NCBI GenBank assembly: GCA_033239525.1
Contig: BSYO01000030.1
Coordinates: forward strand, 11,801,030 to 11,865,029
Reading direction: 5' to 3'
DNA: 64,000 bases
Source of the DNA: Nepenthes gracilis
Taxonomy: Eukaryota > Streptophyta > Magnoliopsida > Caryophyllales > Nepenthaceae
The stretch's first letter is position 1, and every line of letters begins with the position of its first letter. Position numbers and translations under genes: made by a program. The notes under the pieces were generated by a model. It made no database searches, was not told the origin of the DNA, and saw only the letters and a program-made list of their open reading frames with translations. Shown here piece after piece: positions 34,200-46,230 of this stretch.

Positions 34200-36518
34200 C
34201 TACTTAATTTTGGGTGTGAATGAGTTTATAAAAGATGCATCTCTAGCACCAAGCCTGTACATTTTACGGTCAGTTTTAATTATACTGCAGCCTGCCACCT
34301 TCTTTAGATTTGCATCGTTCATAATTGATCTCACCCTCTCAAATTCATCCCAGTTCTCATCTTCTGCGTATATATTTGCTAACAAAGTGCAATTTCCAGC
34401 ATCAGTAGTAGCCGTATTTAGAAGCTCGTCTTCGATGCTCTGGACAATATCCATTCTCCTGTGAATTCTACAACCGTTAAGAAGAGAGCTCCATATGCCG
34501 ACATCTGCCATGAATGGCAACGATTTGATGATTCTATATGCTCCATCGATATCACCAGCTCTACTCAGAAGGTCTACGATACACACAAAATGTTCATGTT
34601 TTGGCTCAATGCCATATCCTGTGGTCATGGAATTGTAGAATAACTTGCCTTCTTCCACATATCCTGCATGCGTACAAGCAGATAGAATATTCAAGAATGC
34701 AACTTCATTTGGTTTGATCCCTGAATTTACCATCTGGGTAAATAACGAGATTGCAGCCTTGACATCACCGTGTGCAGCAAAACCAGCAAGCATGGCACTC
34801 CATGAAACCACACTTCTGTCTCTCATGCTGTCAAAAACTCTCTCTGCCATCTTTATCTCCCCACACTTGGCATACATATCTACTAAAGCTGTGTTAATTT
34901 GCATATCGCCTCTCATGCCATTGATAATAAGCTTATGATGTACCCATTTTCCCTTCTCCAAATAGCCTGAATCGGAACAAGCTTGGATCACACTTAAGAA
35001 TGTTATCCCATTCATTTCAAGATGATTCGAGCACATATGATCAAAGAGGTTGATTGCCTCTACAAATTTGCCATTATGAGAAAAACCACAGATCATCGAA
35101 TTCCATGTTATAACACTTCTGCCTTGAAACTGGATGAATATTGCATATGCTGAATCCAAAACACCGCATTTAGAGTAAAAGTCAATTAGAGAATTCTGGA
35201 CATATTCATCAGAGTAGCCAGTTTTTACAAGATGACTATGAATTTGACATCCAAGTTGATAACGCCCACTACTTCCACTGGCTGAGAGAGCACTTGACAG
35301 GGTGAATGTGTCTGGCGAAAATCCTTGCATATGCATCTGCACGAACAGAATCAAAGCATCCTCGAGGAGCCCTTTCTGTTTATGAACTGATATCAACATG
35401 TTCCACATTATTATATCTTTCTCTTTAACTCTTTCGAACATTGTCCTGCAATCTCTAGGACTTCCACACTCGGCATATAAATCTATCAGGGCTGGTCCTA
35501 GAAGTTCATATTCAGGGTCTATGCCTCTTCTAATGGCATAAGAATGGCATGATTTTGCTTTATTGAGCAAGCCTAATCTTGCACAAGAATATATAACAGC
35601 CATAAAAGTCATTGAATTGGGTTCCACGTTAGATTGTTGCATCTTGACAAAAGTTTCTAATGCTTTTCCATGGTGGGTATTCTGATTATAGCTTATTATC
35701 ATTGCTATCCATGTAGATACACTCTTTTCAGTCACATTTTGAAAGAGCTTCTCTGCACTCCCCAAATCCCCACATTTACTATACATCACAATAAGGGAAT
35801 TATCCAATGATCTGTCATCACTCATAACCTCTTGTCTCAGTAAATACCCATGGATAGACTTTGTCAAATGGACAAAACCTAGCTCACCACAAGCCTCAGC
35901 TACAGCAAACATCGTAACTGAATCTACTTCCATGCCCTTGAAAATCATCTCGCGGAACATCTCCAACCCTTCACTTGCCAGTCCATTCTGGACATAACAG
36001 AAAATCATTGAACTCCAAGAAACAACATCCCATACAGACATTTTATCGAACACCTTGCGAGCGTGGTATATACAGCCGAGCTCTCCATACATGCACAGCA
36101 ACGCAGTTTGAACAACATTATCAGTTTCAAACCCACATTTAATTACAGTCCCATGAATGATTTTACCGACTCCCAAGTCACCGAATCCAGAAGAAGCCCT
36201 TAAAATTGATGGGAAGATAAAAGCATTCAAATGGACTTGGACATACAACATTCTATGGTAAAGTAAAATGGCTTCCCTATAAAAGCCACTCCACACGGAG
36301 CACTTAATTAGCACACCCCACATGAAAGGGTCTGGATTTGTGTAAGTTTCAAAGACACGATGAGCTGATTTAAGACTGTCCATTTCCGCATAAGATTCAA
36401 TTAGTTTCGTAGAGGATTGTGGATCATAGTGGAGACCAGTCACAAGGAGGTGGGCGTGAAGCTGATTGAGAGTTCTTAAAGTTGAACAGGACCTAAATAA
36501 GGGCATGTAGAGTGTCAT
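34200..36518 (-). CDS. PLS-class PPR protein, likely At1g69350 orthologue
   Basis: One intact, intronless frame of 772 aa, typical of PPR genes. Repeats of about 31-36 residues run through the protein, with the recurring signatures YxKCGxLxxAxxxF, WxxMIxxxxxNG and PNxxTxxxVxxxC, including NSLIDFYSKCGVLDSAYAIF, TALVDMYAKCGEIKMAERVF and KPNEVAFLNILSACTHAGYV. The N-terminus (MTLYMPLFRSCSTLRTLNQL) and the block LEKGKWVHHKLIINGM agree closely with my memory of Arabidopsis At1g69350, annotated as mitochondrial. After the last repeat comes an E-type domain (CRIHRRMDI, ANIYAEDENWDEF) and the protein ends soon after, with no DYW domain. Such proteins bind specific organelle transcripts and E-class members usually assist C-to-U editing; the RNA target is unknown. 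The start was chosen as the first ATG with the family's N-terminus. Plus-strand frames here are shadows. Confidence 0.95.
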   Translation of the reverse strand: MTLYMPLFRSCSTLRTLNQLHAHLLVTGLHYDPQSSTKLIESYAEMDSLKSAHRVFETYTNPDPFMWGVLIKCSVWSGFYREAILLYHRMLYVQVHLNAFIFPSILRASSGFGDLGVGKIIHGTVIKCGFETDNVVQTALLCMYGELGCIYHARKVFDKMSVWDVVSWSSMIFCYVQNGLASEGLEMFREMIFKGMEVDSVTMFAVAEACGELGFVHLTKSIHGYLLRQEVMSDDRSLDNSLIVMYSKCGDLGSAEKLFQNVTEKSVSTWIAMIISYNQNTHHGKALETFVKMQQSNVEPNSMTFMAVIYSCARLGLLNKAKSCHSYAIRRGIDPEYELLGPALIDLYAECGSPRDCRTMFERVKEKDIIMWNMLISVHKQKGLLEDALILFVQMHMQGFSPDTFTLSSALSASGSSGRYQLGCQIHSHLVKTGYSDEYVQNSLIDFYSKCGVLDSAYAIFIQFQGRSVITWNSMICGFSHNGKFVEAINLFDHMCSNHLEMNGITFLSVIQACSDSGYLEKGKWVHHKLIINGMRGDMQINTALVDMYAKCGEIKMAERVFDSMRDRSVVSWSAMLAGFAAHGDVKAAISLFTQMVNSGIKPNEVAFLNILSACTHAGYVEEGKLFYNSMTTGYGIEPKHEHFVCIVDLLSRAGDIDGAYRIIKSLPFMADVGIWSSLLNGCRIHRRMDIVQSIEDELLNTATTDAGNCTLLANIYAEDENWDEFERVRSIMNDANLKKVAGCSIIKTDRKMYRLGARDASFINSFTPKIK

Positions 36519-36906
36519 ACCACTTCCTTTCCGAAGCAGATGGGCTTACTCTTGGCATTATATCGGATTTGTGAGGAAGAAAACTACCTACCATTCGACT
36601 CTGGAGACTCGATTGCTTTGTAACACTCGATAGTCGGATAGCTCGAGTCATAGCAATTGAGATCAACGGAAGCTGTCTTATAGAAGGTCAGTGCTAGAAA
36701 GACGGCGACTAGTCCTGTCCCGTTTAAAACTGGGGTCGGGCCGGGTTCAGTGGCGTATGACCGGTTGGTTGAGCCAAACTGAATTAGGCATGGTTATTTT
36801 AGCAAACCTATGCATACCTTGGATCCTAAATTTTATTTGAGAGATTTAAGAGCAAATTCTTAGAACTTTTAACTAAGACACTGTACACTATTAATTAAAA
36901 TAATAG
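36519..36906 (-). promoter_or_regulatory. 5' flank of the PPR gene
   Basis: Directly upstream of the start codon; it presumably includes the 5' UTR and promoter. Base composition is balanced to about 36780, then AT-rich. No confident element was picked. Confidence 0.4.
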
Positions 36907-37272
36907 TTTTAGGGTATTTAGGATTGACTATTTGAGTTATTCTCTAATATTTAAATTGTTCAATGGCCTCTAAAAATGAGTGTAAGAGAGTGGGATGAAA
37001 AATTGAAAGACTAAGCTCTAAGGAATATTTTAGGAATGATGAAGTATTTTGGAAGGGAAGCTTCATACATTTATGTGTCAGTTGAGTATTGTGGGAATAT
37101 TTAGAATTGACTCTTTAAAATATTCTCTAATGTTTAAGTTGTTCAAGAACATCTAAAAATAAGTGAAGGAGAGTGGGAGGAAAAATTAAAAGATTAAGCT
37201 CTAAAGAAATATTTTAAGAATTCTGAAGTATTTTTAAGGGCAAGTTTCGTACCTTTATATGTCAGTTAAATA
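36907..37272 (+). repeat. Tandem duplication, 2 copies of about 183 bp
   Basis: The block with tttaggattgactatttgag, ttcaatggcctctaaaaatgag and ttaggaatgatgaag is followed by a second copy starting near 37091 with the same order of words and about 15% differences. Non-coding. Confidence 0.8.
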
Positions 37273-39713
37273 TTGTAGGAGTGAGATAAGATTTTAGATA
37301 CCGTAAGATTTAGTTGATGAACAAATAAATATCTAATTATTAAATCATGAGATTATTAGATACTGTGATTATTAGATTTGTTTTTATTGTACTAAGTGAG
37401 TTGATATTTATTTAAGTGTGAAATTAATGCATTGTTAGTTTTTTCCTTTGGGGGTTTACTTACAACTACCCAAAAAGTGGAGGAGGTTGCTTGTTTGATC
37501 AATTACCATTATGCACATTTAGAATTGTAAATCATAGAAAGATGCTCTTCATGTTGGATAATAAAAATCGTGGATCAATGTGTATTTATAATATGTTACT
37601 GGTTAAGAATGCAGAATTTTAGCCAATTTTAAAAAAATTGACTACATATTAAAATATCTCAACCTCTTCCAATTTACTCTTTTAGATCAACCTTAACTAT
37701 TTCATTAACCACGCTTAGGCATCAAAGTTTTCAATCACTCAAAATCTTATTAGCTAACCTAATTCACTTGGAATATGGCTAAAACTTGATTATTAAATAT
37801 TTTTTTCTAAGATGTGCACTCCTATATTAATGCCTAGTGACTCAATATTTAGTAGTTCAGATGTTCTAGTCCATCTATGGGTTGGATTGATGGGTACGGA
37901 CTAGTTTGAATTTTTGTTAGACTCAACAATGTCCATTCATAATTAAAATTGGATAAAATTTAACTGATTTATAGATATTTTAATTATTATATATTTTATT
38001 TAAAAATTTATATTTATATAAAAAATACCTGAAAATCTAAAATATTACAATGAAATTATAATTTAGATAAAATAATATCACCTGAAAGTATTTAAAAGAA
38101 TCTTTTTCTAATAAATAATATTATCTATACAAAAACATAGTTTAATGAGGAAAATTCTAAATGTTTGGAATTTATTTAAAATAATTAAATTTATATTTAC
38201 CTTTAGATTTTCAGGGCATTAGATTCTAATCAATATTTGCGTTACTCAAGTCGACATTCTCAAAGAAAAAGTTATAATCCAAGTTAGATTGGATAAATAA
38301 GCGGTACAAGTAATTATAATCAGTTTAAAATTTTAATCTGATATAATATTTAAATAATATCTATCTATAATATTTATGTATCTTAATTATAAAATATAAA
38401 GTTCATGCTAAATAAAATCATCTGATCAAATAACCCGACTTTGGTCCCATAAAAGTAAATTATGAAGAGAGTTGGGGCATGGGCAAGGTCTTCCCATCTT
38501 AGGAGGTCTTGGGGGATCCTATTCTATAGAATAAGATTTTTATATTAAATTTAATTTTTTTATAAAATTTATATTTTAAAAAAATTAAAAATAATAAAAT
38601 TTCTACTCTGGGGAACAAAAACTTTGCCCCAGTCTTAGAGGTGGCTGGTGGGATTAGCTATCCCCCACGAGGGAGACAGAAACTTACCTCTTGGTGTTAT
38701 ACTTTTTTCAATTAAAATAATATTTTATTTACTAAAAATATCAAAAAAATAACTAATTCTAAGTATATAAATAAATCCCTGTGATTAATTAATAAATTTG
38801 ATTTGGTCAATTTGAAAATTCATTGGAATCAATGAAAAATCGACTAATAATTATTTATATTATTTTTTTTAATTTACAAAAAATAATTTTAAATGATATT
38901 AATTAAGTCAGCATCTATAATATATATCTATCGCTAATACACTAAACTAATTTACTTTTGCCTATTTAAAACACAAATTACATGAATTGTTTTCCCCGCT
39001 GGTGCCTCTCCTCCCCTGTCGAGCCACCTCGCCCAACCCAGGTCGGAGCCACCTCCGGGCTTAGTGAGGGAGAAAAAAAACGACAAAAAAAAAATAAAAA
39101 AATATAAATTATTCAGATTTAACGATACGTAGGGATACCCTATAATTCCCAATATCTACAATGGTTATCACTTTTGCATGAAATGATGATCAAGATGATG
39201 ACAATAAACTACTCTTACGAGACAATTTTATAAAATTCGGCCAATTATCTTGACCATAGGATCCATACGTTTTCAAATTTAACATGTCCTAATCTTTATC
39301 GATCCATCCGAATAAAACAACCATGAACCTTCTTCTATATTGTGATAGCTAACTTAATTATAATATATGTTGGATTAGTAAGTTTTTCTAATATTAATTG
39401 ATAATTGTAGACCTCCTGAAAAGATGTGACTTAAAACAACAATTTTTTAAAAAAAAGCATAAAATAAATTTAAAAGAGAAAATTTTTACTATAAAAAAAC
39501 ATGCTAGACTTGTTCAATTGAATTCTATCATTAATTCCTTAAAAATTTTATTAATTTATCTTATAGATTTCAACTGAAAATGTATCAATTCATCCTAAAT
39601 CGACATTGTTGCTTTGACGGGTGATAGAGAGATATCCTTTAAAGCTCCTTATAATAACATATCCTTCTATTCGTCCATTCATACTAACGTATACACATAG
39701 AACTAAATAAATA
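37273..39713. other. AT-rich intergenic DNA
   Basis: No gene recognised. A GC-richer island at 38990-39065 interrupts the AT-rich sequence and carries a short frame that I do not support. A further island at 38455-38690 (gggggatcc, gccccagtc, tcccccacgaggg) may be a degraded repeat. Confidence 0.45.
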
Positions 39714-40733
39714 TGTTAGATCTATTATATTGACATATTTTTATTTTAAAATTTAGTCATAATCAAATTGTATTTGGTCCTTTTATTCATTAATAGTGTT
39801 TGATTATAATTAAAGACAAACTCTTTAAATATGAAAAGAATCGACACATAAAATATGCACAAGTGAATTTAGGAATGTACCTCTATGCCTTAAGCATGCA
39901 CAAAGGGTGCATATGAAGACACTGTAGCAGTTCTACGTAAATAGGGCATATATAATAAGCACTTTTTAGGAGCTCCACACATAAAGCATATATGAAAGGT
40001 GCACATTTGTATTGACATTTGAGCCAGTATTTGAATACCAACGAAGAATTTTTGCTAATTTTATTTTTTTTAACTCTAATTATCGACCACATTTATAAAT
40101 AATATTCTATCTGTTAATTTAGTTATCACCTTGGCAAATATTACAGAATAAGAGAGTGAGAGAAGTATGGAGAAAAGAAGGCCTCTTCCATTGTATATGA
40201 TCCAAAAAGTTTAGTTTTCCTATCTTAAAATCCTTCCACCATCTTCTAACACTTGTTCCAACTTATAAATATTTAAAGCTTTGTAACTTAGAAATAGGAG
40301 TTTTAACAGTATTGTATATTCTCAGATAATAAAGAAAAATCTGCGAGAAGAATGAAAACCGTCTAGCTTATCGATGGGGAGCAAATTCGAATAGTTCTTT
40401 ATTAAAGGTCAACTATCAAAAATAACTATGTTAAGAGTTAGCACATCTGTACCACATGGTATGTAAGTTAATTTTTTATAGTGGATTTATTTTAAACTTG
40501 AGAAATCCGAAATATTTTACTTAAAAACTATGTAATTCTTGAGGTTTTTTTTCGTTATCATAACCTATATTAATTCATTTTCTATATAGTTGATGATAAA
40601 TGAGTAGGCTTATTAACTTGGCTTGGTAATAACTAGAAACAAATGTTTTTTCATATATTAAATATTTGTAAAAATTATACTTCAACTTATAAGGAGTCTA
40701 AATTATGGTCATTTAAAACTATATGATTTTGCA
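39714..40733 (+). mobile_element. Solo LTR of the old Copia-like family
   Basis: A 1020-bp segment aligns end to end with the LTRs at 19764-20840 and 26317-27312, from tgttagatctattatattga to ggtcatttaaaactatatg and a CA end. The shared middle block is cttccattgtatatgatcc at about 40185. The flanks aaata (39709-39713) and agata (40734-40738) could be a 5-bp TSD with one mutation. No internal sequence adjoins it. Confidence 0.82.
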
Positions 40734-40738
40734 AGATA

Positions 40739-41134
40739 GATGTGCCACGGCACATGAAGCCGTGCCAGGTTATCTATTAGGTTTCCCTAAAAGATTTCTC
40801 ACACTTTGATTGTCTATACAAAAATGAAAAGTGATGCATGTTACTGTGAGCCATTGACACAAGTGCCATGCAGTGTCCTGCCTCCATGCCCCTGGATATT
40901 CAGCTTTATTACATGTCAACTGCTCGAGGATCGATTTCCTTCTGTTAGCTAGCACAGTTAGGTGAAGTCATTTCTTATTCATTTATCATGGAGGCTAATA
41001 TCTTTGAGTACTGGTGACGTTTGGTCTAAGACATTGTCCGTTAAAAAGGTGACCGAAGTTTTTAAAATGAACTTACATTATTTGCATTATTTTGCCCTAA
41101 ACAGGGATACCCAAAGGTAGAGGATCTAGTGGTT
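40739..41134. other. Short unique stretch between two solo LTRs
   Basis: About 400 bp of moderately balanced sequence. No gene recognised; the minus-strand frame at 40770-40955 is unsupported. Confidence 0.4.
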
Positions 41135-41139
41135 AGACC

Positions 41140-42071
41140 TGATGGGGACAGTTAAAGTAGGCCAGTCTAAAAAGGTAAGCGGCTTAGAAAGTATCACAGT
41201 TCATAATCTCAAAAGACAATCAATGCCCTAGTTGACAAGAGAAGGTTCTCAAACAGTCGGATGCGGCCCAAAACAGATGCGGCCTAAACCAAAAGCGGCC
41301 CACGAGTCCTTTCCTAGACACATCGGTCATCTACCCTAATTAGCCGCAACGTTGAGATCTCCCCAGATGGCAACCTCCTCTATAACGAAAACCCCAAAAT
41401 CAGCGTACATCCCGGAAGGAAAGTCCTCAAATCAGCACACGACCCACAATGGAAGCTTCTGTATTCACGTCATGCGACATCCTCATGGAGGAAAAATCCT
41501 CCCTCCCGACCGTTGCAGCCCTGATTGGCGCATGCATTCTCTTGCTGGAAGGAAAGGATCCCCTTAGACGGCTGACAGCCTGCCGTGTCGCCTAAGGAAG
41601 GTGGCGAGATTCGATGGCTATAAAAAAACCCCTAGAGACACACTCTAAAGATATGCTCTCTATTCAAACTAGCGCAAGCAATTTATCTTTCGAAACCGCC
41701 AGTAGCTATTCTCTTTCCACTGCTCATTCCCGATAAACCCAATGATCTAAAAAGCTACTCTCCACAAGCGCACAACAACCCAAAGCTACTCCACGCAGAG
41801 AGCACCTCTAAACATGACTCATAAATCCCCTTCCTAACTTCAACTTTTATTTACTCTATTTTTATCTTTTTCATCTTGGAAGACAGATTACTAATTTGAG
41901 TATTGAAGGATAAATCGGAGAACGAATCCCGCCGTTTTCCTTTGGTTTCTTGTCTTCTGTTGTGGTACGTAGGATTCAAGCCGCATCGAAGGAGACCGGA
42001 CTCGACTTCAGCACGAGCCCAATGAGTAATTGAACCCGAATCAGTCCAAGACTCGGATCCAGGACACATCA
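41140..42071 (+). mobile_element. Solo LTR, Gypsy-like group, subfamily B, with TSD
   Basis: A 932-bp segment starts tgatggggac and ends aggacacatca, flanked by the perfect 5-bp repeat AGACC (41135-41139 and 42072-42076). A TATA box (ggctataaaaaaacc) lies near 41621-41635. The 3' part has gattactaatttgagtattg, aatcggagaacgaatcccgc and ggagaccggactcg, shared with the LTRs ending at 14544 and 33214. It is GC-rich at its left half, unlike the surroundings. The small frames inside it are not genes. Confidence 0.88.
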
Positions 42072-42076
42072 AGACC

Positions 42077-43369
42077 GATATGTTGGTGACTTATAAATTC
42101 CGTGACAATGTATTGTATTATGAATCTTATAAGTAGAACTTAAATATTCAAATATTTGTTCGAAGTTGGCTCAGGTACCAAAATTTTAGCAAAGAATTTC
42201 TATTGATACTAATGTAAATTGGATCGGGCAGCACTAAAATGGTAGCATAAATTTTTTTTTCGAGGCTGTCTTAGAGTCGGCTTAAATACTAGATTTTCGG
42301 CAAAATGTTTTGCTTGATTGCTTTAGAGAGCGAAAAAGCTATTTTTTTCACTATATATACCTCTTAAGCTATTTTAGCTGCTCGAGACTCAAGTAGAAAC
42401 GGCTTTCCTCACTACCCACTACTTTGAAACCACTTTGACCAATTGGTATATTTACTAACCACCAATTAAATTTCTTCAAAGTGTGGCACAAATCTTGATA
42501 GCTCATTGGAAACACTATCTTTGGAGAATTCATCAATCCTTTGAGAGATTTTTATATGCTATGATTGACTAGTTCTTGAATATGTGAAATTATCCCACCT
42601 ACAATCTTTAAACATGACACTATCATGTCAGTCTTCCAAGTTCTATCAGTTGCAACGCCGTTCAAGTATTGCTCCTATTGGGCTTCCTATGTCATTGCAC
42701 TGATTGGAGGGGCAATTGTAGTGAGTTTAAGTGGTGTTTGAAAATTTTGAATCAAGTAAGATCCAAGAAGTGATCTGTTGCTAGATGGACAAATCCAAAG
42801 AGTTCTTGGAAGGAGACATGTTGGGTGTTTGTGCTATCTCGGCTACAAATTGGATTTCTTAAAAGACTTAATTTTTACTAGCATGGAAAGTGCAGATAAG
42901 TTTGCTCTTAAACTATATGATTCTTAAATTTTCTTTTATTAATAAGATTGTCTGTCATCCAGTTATATACCCAAGCTTTTAATCATCCTATTGTAATATG
43001 ATTTTCCTAATCTAGGCATGTGGTATAAGCCGATCTAAATCCCCGTATCTTACTATTTATTTAAGTTGATAAAGAATTGCATTCCCCTTACAGATAGTTA
43101 TTATATAAATGCCTTGTGCTCCTCGCCCTACCCATTGCCATTAGTGGTAGCACGCAAGATCATTGATTCCACATCATATGTTAACCGGTTAAGAACAAGA
43201 ACAAGGCACTAAGATCAAATCCTAAAAAAAAAAAAAGGTAGGGAAATCAAGGACAAAACAATGAAAATGTGTAGTAAAGACTACGTGACCTTATTGACGG
43301 ATGAATAAGACTCTGTATATCTGAACTTTAAGACCTCATGATAATCCATTCCGACTGAGTACTGTTAGC
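42077..43369. other. No gene recognised; 3' flank of the PsaN-like gene
   Basis: Mixed-composition, non-coding sequence. The portion next to 43370 should include the 3' UTR and polyadenylation region of the minus-strand gene. Confidence 0.45.
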
Positions 43370-44409
43370 TCACTTTTCAGCTGCCTTCCGCTTCAACATT
43401 GCAATGAAATTCTCTCTGTCTTCTGGTGTCATTCCTTCTGCGGAGCAATCTCCCACTCCCCACTCTGCCCCACGTATGCAATATTTGTCTTGAAGTTCTT
43501 GCCGGTTCCTAAAAAATTGTGAACTTCAACACACATAAAATCAAACATAATCGAAGTATGATTAGCTTCTCAGCATCGTGATGCCCATTTTCCGAAAACC
43601 CAGAGATCGTCGAGTTCATGGAAGACACGCTTCATTGAGTCATTTCGTCGAACACTTCGACTATGTCATTGACATTTTGAAATCTCTTGTACATAGTGGT
43701 AAGAGACGACGTTGCGTATATGTAACGTAAACATGAAATAGAATTAAAACTGCAAAAAAACAAAAAGAAGGGGGAGGGGGGATTTTGAAGGAGTAAATTA
43801 CTTCTCTCTATTCCTTTTGGACCGCTCGAGTAGCTCCTTCATGATAGGAGATGATTTGATCCTGGCGTCATTTTCTGCATACCGCTTTTGGTTTTCTTCT
43901 GCAGAAGTTATAAAGGGGATCGAACCAAACTAATTATAAATAGAAATTTGTGCTTATGCACTGAGGATTGGTGACTTCATGAATTGAAGAAAAATCAGCA
44001 AACCATTGAAGCGATTGAGGAAGTCGATGGAAGGAAGTTGAGGGCCAGGGAACGATTCTAAACCAGCGGAACCCGAGAGAAATCCAGCTTTAGCTACAGA
44101 AAGCTTTGACAGTTACCGTCTACCGATTTCAGCGGGGATTAGGTCTACGAAAAAGAAAGAAGCTGAATTTAATGAAATACCTGGAGTCGAGCAGAGGAGG
44201 ATTGCTAGTGAGAACGCCAGAGGAAGGGGCTTGTGGAGCAATCGGTGAAGACAAACAGAGAAGGACTGCGACGTAGAAGAAAAACTGTCAGATTTACAGC
44301 GAAACCCAAACGCTAGGGTTTTCTTTCGAGGTTTGATGTGTTGATGCTTCTCAGACGCTGAAATGTGAAGGGAAAGTCCCATAAATGGCGAATATAGAGA
44401 AGAAACCAT
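43370..44409 (-). CDS. PsaN-like thylakoid lumen protein, four exons
   Basis: Exons on the minus strand are 44409-44181, 44093-44004, 43898-43802 and 43508-43370. All introns have GT/AG borders and matching phases (1, 1, 2); the total is 555 nt, 184 aa. The ATG at 44409 is used because the longer frame opens with GTG. Residues 1-60 are Ser/Lys/Arg-rich like a chloroplast transit peptide. A hydrophobic stretch at about 61-77 ends in an Ala-type cleavage site (CSTPA), so the mature 107-residue protein probably enters the thylakoid lumen. The mature part is charged and helical (LLERSKRNREKNRQELQDKY), then CIRGAEWGVGDCSAEG and a helical C-terminus. The LLERSK.N pattern recalls photosystem I subunit N, and I believe Arabidopsis has a related PsaN-like protein (At1g49975). 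Its role is therefore only probable. Confidence 0.85.
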
Positions 44410-45704
44410 GGCTAAATCCTCTCCCTCTGTCACTGTGTCAGCAAGAGAGAGGATAAAGAAGCGATGCAGAGAAGGTCTATATTAAATTGAAGACCTTTTG
44501 GGAGCTGCGAGAAATGTTTAATCAATATTTTTAATTATTTTTATAATATTTTTTCAATATATAATATTTATTTGTTTATTTAGTTTGATAAAAATTTGTT
44601 AATATAAATAAATAAATAAATATAATATTACATTATTAAATATGTCATAATTGTATTAAAGAGTATAGTATTAATACCATTTAAGATTTATATTATTGAG
44701 AGACTGAAATAATAAAGATATTCTTATAAAATTTTTAAAATATTTTTAAATTATGTAATATTCTACTTATCTATTAATACTAATACACTACACTCATAAA
44801 ATATATGAATGGATTGCCAATTATTTAAGGATATTATGTCTATGTTTCCCTACTTAAATATATATTAAATATTATGTTATTTATAAACTATTAATCAATA
44901 AAAATATATAATTTTTTTTGAAATAGATAATGAATTTTTATTGAGATTTTTAGTTGTTCTATAGCATTTAATACATAATTACAAAGTTATGATATTTCTA
45001 TTTATTTTTCCTAAGTTTCTATTACTAGGGAGCCACTATCAACTATTATAATCCAATTATATTTTTTTAATAGTTTAGGAAATAACACTGAAATCAATCT
45101 ATTATATCATATACATATATATAATATCATTATATTATAAATATATTTATTTAATTATGATTACTTTTTAAAACAAATATTTGTCAACTTTTTATTTATT
45201 TACATTATTAAATGAACTTACACATTTAGTAGTAAATTATGTAAACTACATAAATAATTATCACAGAGACTATCTTTATATAACTTTTTATACTTTACAA
45301 TAATATATAATATATCTATATCAACATCTTATAGTAGAAAATCTATTACTATGTCAAATTTTATTACTTGATTATTAATTTAAAATGTTAGAAGAAAAAT
45401 ATAAAAGTCAAATAGTTAATAAATAATTTTTTAACTAAAAGAATAATCATTGCAAAAACAATATTATGAAAGAATTAAAAATATAATGATTAAAAATATT
45501 ATACAATATAATAATATATTTTATCAAAAGAAACTTTATAGAAAAAATTTATAATGATTATATTTCTATCTTTACAAACATAAGGTTAATATATTTACAT
45601 CTTTATTAGGCAGGTAAATTACGTCTTATTCAACCTACTTTTTATCATTTCATTGAAAATGCCTCTTTATACGCCTGTGATTTAACCAATCAATTTATCA
45701 TAGG
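44410..45704. other. Promoter side of the PsaN-like gene, then AT-rich DNA
   Basis: The first 100 bases or so upstream of 44409 hold the 5' UTR and promoter of the minus-strand gene. Beyond about 44520 the sequence is strongly AT-rich, with no gene recognised. Confidence 0.45.
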
Positions 45705-46230
45705 ATATCTATATTATAATATAATATTTATAGGTTCTATATGAGAAATAATGTAACATTTAATTTTTAATTAATTAATTTTGATAATATGAATTTATTT
45801 TTGGTCAATTCAAAAATAATTGTATAATAATAATTTTATAAAAATCAGATATAGGTATCAGGTTTGGCACTTGATATATGCTTGAAGCACTTATGCACAA
45901 TTTTTGCCAGAATGTGCGTGCCCAAAAAGCTCTTTTAGAGTGCTTATACATATCATCAGATATCTAAAATATCTATATTATGATATAATCTTTATAAATT
46001 CTATATGAAAAATAATGTAATATTCGATTTTTAATTAATTAATTTTGATAACATCCATTTATTTTGAATCAATTTAAAAGTAATTGTATAATAAAATTTT
46101 CATAAAAATCAAATACAAGTATTAGGTTTAGTACTTGATATATGCCTGACATACTTATGCACAGTTTTGATGGAATGTGCGCACCCAAATAGTCATTTTA
46201 GGGCACTCATATATGTTTCAGGAAGATTGT
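45705..46230 (+). repeat. Tandem duplication, 2 copies of about 264 bp
   Basis: Both copies run atctatattat, ttctatatga, aaataatgtaa, ttaattaattaattttgata, a stretch ending aattgtataata, then a block with acttgatatatgc, acttatgcac and gaatgtgcg. Copy 1 starts near 45705, copy 2 near 45969. The GC-richer tail (46150-46400) contains short gcactca/gcacttg-type words. No coding region. Confidence 0.75.
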
